Assembly: GCA_029979485.1 (NCBI GenBank)
Contig: JAPOHK010000014.1
Span: 1-12,347, forward strand
DNA: 12,347 bases
Origin: Candidatus Planktophila limnetica
Lineage (GTDB): Bacteria; Actinomycetota; Actinomycetes; Nanopelagicales; Nanopelagicaceae
Reading direction: 5' to 3'
The position numbers were made by a program, and so were the translations under genes. The notes beneath the pieces were generated by a model that saw only the letters and a list, made by a program, of their open reading frames with translations, was not told the origin of the DNA and did not search any database. Each line of letters opens with the position of its first letter. Positions within the stretch are counted from its first letter, which is position 1. Below, piece after piece: positions 8,416-12,347 of this stretch.

Positions 8416-8565
8416 TTATGCGTCTTCAAATTCATCTTCATCAATCCACGCTTCGGCAGTGGAATCTTCTTGACGTTCAATCCATGACAAGAAAGATGCA
8501 ACTGCCTTAAACGCCAATAGACCAACAGCAACTGCTGCGGCTACTCGACGAATGGTTTTGAACAT
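8416..8565 (-). CDS. 49-aa single-pass membrane microprotein
   Basis: Reading from ATG at 8565 gives 49 residues: a basic start (MFKTIRR), one hydrophobic helix (about 8-27), and an acidic tail rich in Glu and Asp (WIDEDEFEDA at the end). Support for it being real comes from context: TATTTT is placed exactly for a leaderless transcript, the frame ends in TAA immediately followed by the GTG of the next gene, and without it there would be an unexplained 195-base gap in a genome with gaps of usually under 30 bases. The topology predicts a short cytoplasmic N-terminus and an acidic tail. No family is recognised. A partner of the 127-aa membrane protein is plausible from the zero-base coupling. 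Confidence 0.72.
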   Translation of the reverse strand: MFKTIRRVAAAVAVGLLAFKAVASFLSWIERQEDSTAEAWIDEDEFEDA

Positions 8566-8571
8566 AGGATA

Positions 8572-8577
8572 AAAATA
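8572..8577 (-). promoter_or_regulatory. -10 box TATTTT of the microprotein unit (leaderless)
   Basis: TATTTT is at -12 to -7 relative to the ATG at 8565. The 45-base gap before it follows the stop of the transsulfuration gene and holds no other gene. CTGCAA with a 17-base spacer is a weak -35 candidate. Confidence 0.55.
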
Positions 8578-8610
8578 CTCTTCTTTTTGAACTTTTGCAG
8601 TATTTATAGA

Positions 8611-9723
8611 TTAAGAGTTGGCAAACGCCTGTTCAATATCTCGCCACAAATCCTCAACATTTTCGCAGCCCACCGAAAACCTAATGAGGTTTTCTGGCGT
8701 TAATGTACTTTCTGCGGGCCAACGTCTGCGGCGTTCCCACAAACTTTCAATGCCACCCAAACTTGTTGCATGAGTAATCAGATTCGATTTTTCACAGATC
8801 CGATCAGCCTTTGCTGGGCCATCCTTTACCTCGAAGGAAACAACGGCTCCGAACCCACGCATAAAACTCTTTGCACGAGCATGTTGAGAATCCTCAGGTA
8901 ATCCTGGGTATCGAACGCGCGAAACTCCAGGGTGCTTGCTTAAACGCTTGGCGAGTTCGAGCGCATTTTCTTGTGCTTTATAAAAGCGCAGTGGGAATGT
9001 GCGCAGACCGCGAAGTGCGAGCCACGCTTCGTAAGGTCCAGGAATGCCACCGTGGATTTTGCGAATCTCATGAAGGCGCGAGTAAAGCTCTGGCATCTTT
9101 GTTGAAAGCGATCCCATAATTAGATCACTATGGCCCGCAAAATATTTTGTTACGGAGTGCATCACAATGTCTGCACCCATTGCTAAAGGATTTTGTATCA
9201 GCGGCGTCGCAAATGTGTTGTCTACGCCAACTCCAACACTTAAATTACGCGCCGCAACAATCAAAGTTGGCATATCGGCTACTTCTAGTCCTGGATTCGT
9301 TGGAGATTCGAGCCAGAGAAATGCTGCTCCGTTCATCGCTTGAATCACGGCATCTGTATTAGCGATATCTACAAGGCGAACTTCAAGACGTCCGCTTTGT
9401 TGGAATGAATGGAGCATAGCCATAGTCCCGCTATATCCCTGATCGGATGCAACAACTGGTGCGCCAATTGGAAGCAAAGCAAAGACTGCACTGATTGCTG
9501 CATTGCCTGATGCAAATGCAAGTGTCTGTCCACCCTCTAATTCGCTAATTGCACTTTCCAGTGCACTCCAAGTTTCATTTCCACTTCGTCCATAACCAAG
9601 CGGACCACCAGCATGATAGGTAGAACTTAACGAAATATCTGGATTAAGGGATCCATCTTTTGTTACAGCAGGTCGTCCAGCAGAGATTGCAATTGTCTCT
9701 GGGCTCAATTGTGGATCGTTCAT
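8611..9723 (-). CDS. PLP-dependent transsulfuration enzyme (cystathionine gamma-synthase/lyase family)
   Basis: This 370-residue cytoplasmic enzyme belongs to the Cys/Met metabolism PLP family. The cofactor lysine is Lys193 in HSVTKYFAGHSD (189-200), the phosphate-contact motif is YGRSGNETW (44-52, with Tyr44 and Arg46 expected from the partner subunit), and Asp168 sits in VDNTFATP. The segment SLGGIESLWERRRRWPAES differs from the common LGGxESLxxHPxxMTH pattern, and resembles an actinobacterial ERRxRW variant I recall. The family either makes cystathionine from activated homoserine and cysteine or cleaves it to cysteine; sequence alone does not separate these. The ATG at 9723 is fixed by the leaderless box TAGGCT, whose first three bases are the TAG stop of the upstream oxidoreductase gene. 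The segment matches the argG start region. Confidence 0.9.
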   Translation of the reverse strand: MNDPQLSPETIAISAGRPAVTKDGSLNPDISLSSTYHAGGPLGYGRSGNETWSALESAISELEGGQTLAFASGNAAISAVFALLPIGAPVVASDQGYSGTMAMLHSFQQSGRLEVRLVDIANTDAVIQAMNGAAFLWLESPTNPGLEVADMPTLIVAARNLSVGVGVDNTFATPLIQNPLAMGADIVMHSVTKYFAGHSDLIMGSLSTKMPELYSRLHEIRKIHGGIPGPYEAWLALRGLRTFPLRFYKAQENALELAKRLSKHPGVSRVRYPGLPEDSQHARAKSFMRGFGAVVSFEVKDGPAKADRICEKSNLITHATSLGGIESLWERRRRWPAESTLTPENLIRFSVGCENVEDLWRDIEQAFANS

Positions 9724-9729
9724 GTGTGA

Positions 9730-9735
9730 AGCCTA
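9730..9735 (-). promoter_or_regulatory. -10 box TAGGCT, starting with the stop codon of the upstream gene
   Basis: TAGGCT occupies -12 to -7 relative to the ATG at 9723. Its first three bases, TAG, are the stop codon of the oxidoreductase gene (9733-9735). The segment CGTTAGGCTTCACACATG matches that before argG at 16 of 18 positions. Confidence 0.6.
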
Positions 9736-11262
9736 ACGCTTGGACAGCACTGCCATTGCAGCATTATGGCCAGGGATTCCGCTCACGCCACCACCACGTT
9801 GTGCGCCGGCGCCACAAATAAAGATTCGGGGATCATCGGTTTCAACACCCCATATTTGTTCATCACCCTCTTCTTTAAAGGGAAAACTCAAGTCGCGATG
9901 GAATATGTTGCCACGTGGTAACCGAACATCTCGTTCTAAGTCCAACGGACTCTTTACTTCAATGCACACAGAGCCATCGCTATTTACTGCAAGGACACTT
10001 TCAATAGGATCTAACAAGTAAGAGTTAAGGGCGTCGAGGCATCGCTTAGCTGCAAGTTTTTTTGCTTCATTATTATCTTTTTCAAATAACTCTGCAGGTG
10101 TATGTAATCCAAAGAGAGTCAAGGTATGAAAGCCTTTGCTTGCTAACTCATCACTCAAAATACTTGGATCCGTCAATGTGTGACAGTACATCTCAGATGG
10201 AGCGTGCTCGGCAATTGCTCCATTTTTAGCAGTGACATAAGCAGCTTCCAACTCCAAATAGCTTTCATTAATGTGAAAAGTTCCTGAAAACGCTCTCTTG
10301 GGATCAGCTCCGGACTTTAACCGAGGTAATGCTTTGAGAAGCATATTTATCTTCAATTGTGAACCCGACAATGAACTCTTGAATTCCTTTCCCCTCATTC
10401 GGTCGAGATGCGCTGGTGCTGCATTACTGAGCAAATACTGTGCGCTGTAACTCTGACCTGAGATAGTGCGAACGGTTACGCCTTCAGAATCGGTTGAAAC
10501 TTCGGTCACTTCCGAGTTCGTTTTAATCTGAACGCCATATGAAATAGATACGCGCTCTAATTCCTTAACAAGTGCGCCCATTCCCCCTCGTGGCACCTTC
10601 CACTCTCCCGTGCCGTTTCCCATGAGGTGGTAGAGAAAACATATATTTGCCTGAATTGATTCGGCGGAAACGAATGTGCCTATCAGCGCATCAGTAAGAA
10701 CAACACCTCGAACTAAATCATTACTAAATTTAGATTTAATAACTTCTGATATTGGTTTTTCTACGAGGTATTCCCATGCTTTATCCTGGCCAATATGCGC
10801 TTTCATTTCAGAGCGAGTAAGCAATGGCTGCAAAAAAGTCGGAGCCATTTTTTGAGCAAATTTCTCTACTTCGGAGTAGAACTCTTGCCAGGATTTCCCT
10901 TCGTGATCCGAGCCAGTTAATTGTTGAAATGAGTCTTCTGTTTCGTCATCCCAGATTCGAGAAATGTGTAATCCACAATCTTTGCCATCTTTGACGTATG
11001 GTGTAAATGATGAAACTTCACGGGAGATAGTCTCGAAATTTAATCCTAGATCTTTAACAATTTGATCTGGCAGAAGAGCTACTAAATATGAATAGCGTGA
11101 AAGTCTGGCATCGTACTCTTTAAATGCCCTAACGCTTGCTGTTGCACCACCGATTTCATCGGCCGCTTCAAGCATAAGAACGCTCTTGCCAGCTTTCGCC
11201 AAATATGAAGCAGCAATCAAACCATTGTGACCTGCGCCCATAATAATGGCGTCATATTTCAT
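9733..11262 (-). CDS. FAD-dependent oxidoreductase, PYROXD2/phytoene-dehydrogenase-like
   Basis: This 509-residue flavoprotein begins with a dinucleotide-binding fold: DAIIMGAGHNGLIAASYLA (GxGxxG at 9-14) and Glu32 at the end of the second strand in VLMLEAADEIGG. The C-terminus has WGVETDDPRIFICGAGAQ followed by RGGGVSGIPGHNAAMAV, a signature of PYROXD2-type relatives of phytoene dehydrogenase rather than true carotenoid desaturases. The first sixty residues and final segment form the FAD-binding part; the middle should hold the substrate. No crt genes are near, so carotenoid synthesis is not supported. The substrate is unknown. It has its own leaderless box (TACAGT) before the ATG at 11262, in a 21-base gap after msrB, and its TAG stop is reused as part of the next promoter. 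Length is normal for the family. Confidence 0.88.
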   Translation of the reverse strand: MKYDAIIMGAGHNGLIAASYLAKAGKSVLMLEAADEIGGATASVRAFKEYDARLSRYSYLVALLPDQIVKDLGLNFETISREVSSFTPYVKDGKDCGLHISRIWDDETEDSFQQLTGSDHEGKSWQEFYSEVEKFAQKMAPTFLQPLLTRSEMKAHIGQDKAWEYLVEKPISEVIKSKFSNDLVRGVVLTDALIGTFVSAESIQANICFLYHLMGNGTGEWKVPRGGMGALVKELERVSISYGVQIKTNSEVTEVSTDSEGVTVRTISGQSYSAQYLLSNAAPAHLDRMRGKEFKSSLSGSQLKINMLLKALPRLKSGADPKRAFSGTFHINESYLELEAAYVTAKNGAIAEHAPSEMYCHTLTDPSILSDELASKGFHTLTLFGLHTPAELFEKDNNEAKKLAAKRCLDALNSYLLDPIESVLAVNSDGSVCIEVKSPLDLERDVRLPRGNIFHRDLSFPFKEEGDEQIWGVETDDPRIFICGAGAQRGGGVSGIPGHNAAMAVLSKR

Positions 11263-11268
11263 AAATGA

Positions 11269-11274
11269 ACTGTA
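11269..11274 (-). promoter_or_regulatory. -10 box TACAGT of the oxidoreductase gene (leaderless)
   Basis: TACAGT lies at -12 to -7 relative to the ATG at 11262, within the 21-base gap after the msrB stop. There is no Shine-Dalgarno sequence before the start. Confidence 0.58.
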
Positions 11275-11283
11275 TTGGTCTAC

Positions 11284-11688
11284 TTACTTAGGTTCAAGAA
11301 TGAGTGAGACTGAGTTAATGCACCAACGTTGATCTGTTGGAGTATCAAATCCTTCGCCTTCAAATACGTGTCCGAGATGGGAATCACATGCTGCGCAACG
11401 AACTTCAGTTCTGATGCGAGGTGCGAGTGAACGATCTTCAATTAGAGTGACGGCATCTTTTTCTGTCGGAGCATAAAAACTTGGCCAGCCACAACCTGAA
11501 TGAAACTTGGTATCACTTCTAAATAACTCTGATTGGCACGCTTTGCACTTATAAACTCCAGTAGTTTCGGTGTCTGTGTATTCCCCCGTGAATGGGCGTT
11601 CAGTAGCTCCCTTACGTAATACTTCGTAAGAAAGCGGATCCAGTTTTGCCTTTAATTCGGCTTCGTCAATCTCTACTTTTTTGCTCAT
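11284..11688 (-). CDS. msrB: Peptide-methionine (R)-S-oxide reductase
   Basis: This 134-residue cytoplasmic enzyme reduces the R epimer of methionine sulfoxide in proteins using thioredoxin. Zinc-binding CxxC pairs are Cys48/Cys51 (CKAC) and Cys98/Cys101 (CAAC); the catalytic cysteine is Cys123 in RWCINSVSL, preceded by the family motif SGCGWPSF (65-71), which contains Cys66, the usual resolving position. Length is typical. The ATG at 11688 overlaps the TGA of msrA (ATGA), with GGTG five bases upstream, so the two are translationally coupled. With msrA it repairs both epimers of oxidised methionine. All key residues are present. Confidence 0.97.
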   Translation of the reverse strand: MSKKVEIDEAELKAKLDPLSYEVLRKGATERPFTGEYTDTETTGVYKCKACQSELFRSDTKFHSGCGWPSFYAPTEKDAVTLIEDRSLAPRIRTEVRCAACDSHLGHVFEGEGFDTPTDQRWCINSVSLILEPK

Positions 11689-12215
11689 GCATTCACCATG
11701 TTTGTCGGAAAAGTTACTCCCGTGCTTGAGTGGCAGTCATAGCCATTCGGATTCTTCTCTAAATAACGTTGGTGATATAGCTCGGCTTCAAAGTAGGGAT
11801 TTTGATCAGCCGAAAGTACTTGGGTCACAATCTGACCAATTGAGTTTTTATCTAATTCGCCTTGATAGATAGCCATCGATTGCTCAACTTCACGTTTTTG
11901 CTGATCAGAAGTTGTAAAGATAGCGCTTCTATATTGTGAACCAATGTCATTTCCCTGACGATCTAGAGACGTTGGATCGTGCATCTCCCAAAATTCTTTG
12001 AGCAATCTTGAATAGGAAATTTTATTGGGATCAAATACAACTTTGACAGTTTCGGTGTGACCAGTAGTGCCCGTGCACACTAATTCATACGATGGTTGTG
12101 CAATTGTTCCACCCATATAACCAACACTTGTTTCGATAACACCATCTAATTTCCAGAATCGTCTTTCGGCGCCCCAGAAACATCCAGTTGCGAAATATGC
12201 ACTCTCTGCGCTCAT
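11685..12215 (-). CDS. msrA: Peptide-methionine (S)-S-oxide reductase
   Basis: This enzyme reduces the S epimer of methionine sulfoxide. The catalytic cysteine is Cys12 in ATGCFWGAE, followed by the usual GYMGG, YELVCTGTTGHTETV and HDPTSLDRQGNDIGSQYRS motifs. The C-terminal cysteine in GYDCHSS is the likely resolving residue. I start at ATG 12215 (176 residues), which gives a normal N-terminus of 11 residues before the catalytic Cys. A GTG at 12236 would add seven residues (MRCENYE) with only a badly spaced AAAGG before it; it is the less likely start. The box GAGAAT at the leaderless position for 12215 fits TANNNT only partly. It is first in a unit with msrB. The tRNA-Arg gene lies divergent upstream. 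Confidence 0.95.
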   Translation of the reverse strand: MSAESAYFATGCFWGAERRFWKLDGVIETSVGYMGGTIAQPSYELVCTGTTGHTETVKVVFDPNKISYSRLLKEFWEMHDPTSLDRQGNDIGSQYRSAIFTTSDQQKREVEQSMAIYQGELDKNSIGQIVTQVLSADQNPYFEAELYHQRYLEKNPNGYDCHSSTGVTFPTNMVNA

Positions 12216-12221
12216 TTCATA

Positions 12222-12227
12222 ATTCTC
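12222..12227 (-). promoter_or_regulatory. Possible weak -10 box GAGAAT of msrAB
   Basis: GAGAAT falls at -12 to -7 from the ATG at 12215 and keeps the conserved second-position A and final T of TANNNT, but not the first T. It is listed because all other unit-opening genes except the response regulator have the box in this position; on its own it would not be convincing. Confidence 0.3.
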
Positions 12228-12257
12228 GCACCTCACTTGCCTTTGCGCACGCGCTGA

Positions 12258-12263
12258 TAACCT
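12258..12263 (+). promoter_or_regulatory. Candidate tRNA promoter (-10 TAACCT, -35 TTGCCT)
   Basis: TAACCT (12258-12263) is 9 bases before the tRNA start, and TTGCCT lies at 12237-12242 with a 15-base spacer, slightly short. The -35 touches the alternative GTG start of msrA, so the divergent promoters share a 57-base gap. Confidence 0.4.
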
Positions 12264-12272
12264 TGTTCATGC

Positions 12273-12344
12273 GCCCCCGTAGCTCAGGGGATAGAGCACA
12301 GCCCTCCGGAGGCTGGTGCGCAGGTTCGATTCCTGCCGGGGGCA
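12273..12344 (+). tRNA. tRNA-Arg(CCG)
   Basis: A full cloverleaf is readable: acceptor GCCCCCG (12273-12279) pairs with CGGGGGC (12337-12343); D stem GCTC/GAGC; anticodon stem CAGCC/GGCTG around the loop CTCCGGA, giving anticodon CCG (12306-12308) for arginine CGG codons; T stem GCAGG/CCTGC with TTCGATT loop. The discriminator is A at 12344. The bases after it are CGC, so CCA is not encoded and must be added by the CCA-adding enzyme. The variable loop is short (four bases, GTGC). Confidence 0.95.
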
Positions 12345-12347
12345 CGC

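Noticed and set aside
8569..8604. Possible terminator after the transsulfuration gene: AAATACT...AGTATTT followed by T residues on the minus strand
   Set aside because: The stem is seven AT-rich pairs with a 19-base loop, too weak to call, and the 3' arm overlaps the -10 box of the microprotein gene.
9733..11262. Carotenoid phytoene desaturase (crtI) assignment
   Set aside because: The C-terminal RGGGVSGIPGHNAAMA signature fits the PYROXD2-like group and no carotenoid genes are nearby.
12216..12236. Seven-residue N-terminal extension of msrA from GTG at 12236
   Set aside because: The AAAGG before it is only three bases from the GTG, and the ATG at 12215 gives the usual distance to the catalytic Cys.

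Overview
The window looks like a piece of chromosome from a streamlined, moderately AT-rich actinobacterium, most plausibly a freshwater acI/Nanopelagicales relative. This is inferred from three things: dense packing with only about 310 non-coding bases in 12,347; an actinobacterial TANNNT -10 box placed directly before start codons; and a response regulator resembling mycobacterial PhoP. No sequence search was run, so the taxonomy is a reading and not a result. There are sixteen protein genes, one of only 49 codons, and one tRNA. No insertion sequence, phage gene or CRISPR array was seen.

Layout. A TRIC/UPF0126 membrane protein (1-463, minus, cut by the window edge) diverges from a DUF4389 membrane protein and a TauE/SafE-type exporter (486-1826, plus). 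The exporter converges on and overlaps argG (minus), which is followed further right by a SAM methyltransferase and a histidine kinase/response regulator pair, all on minus (1818-6247). The only sizeable intergenic gap (6248-6347) separates the regulator from a divergent plus-strand operon: an exported Lys/Ala/Glu-rich protein, a small two-helix membrane protein and a TerC-family transporter (6348-8035). Then come minus-strand units: a 49-aa membrane microprotein plus a 127-aa membrane protein, a transsulfuration PLP enzyme, a PYROXD2/phytoene-dehydrogenase-like oxidoreductase, and msrA-msrB. A tRNA-Arg(CCG) closes the window on plus.

How the parts work together. Almost every gene that opens a transcription unit has TANNNT ending 6-7 bases before its start codon, the signature of leaderless mRNA. 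Genes inside operons lack it and instead abut or overlap their upstream neighbour. The response regulator is the exception, with a good Shine-Dalgarno sequence that also decides its start. The best candidate for an undescribed system is the regulator/kinase pair facing the exported-protein/TerC operon. The operon promoter has a -10 but no recognisable -35, and in place of the -35 carries a tandem TCACA repeat with 11-bp period, very like the mycobacterial PhoP box. I infer a local envelope- or metal-related regulon; this is untested.

Second themes are two divergent leaderless promoters whose -10 boxes overlap by two bases, a nearly identical 18-base promoter/start segment shared by argG and the transsulfuration gene, and convergent genes that overlap at their stop codons with no terminator between them.
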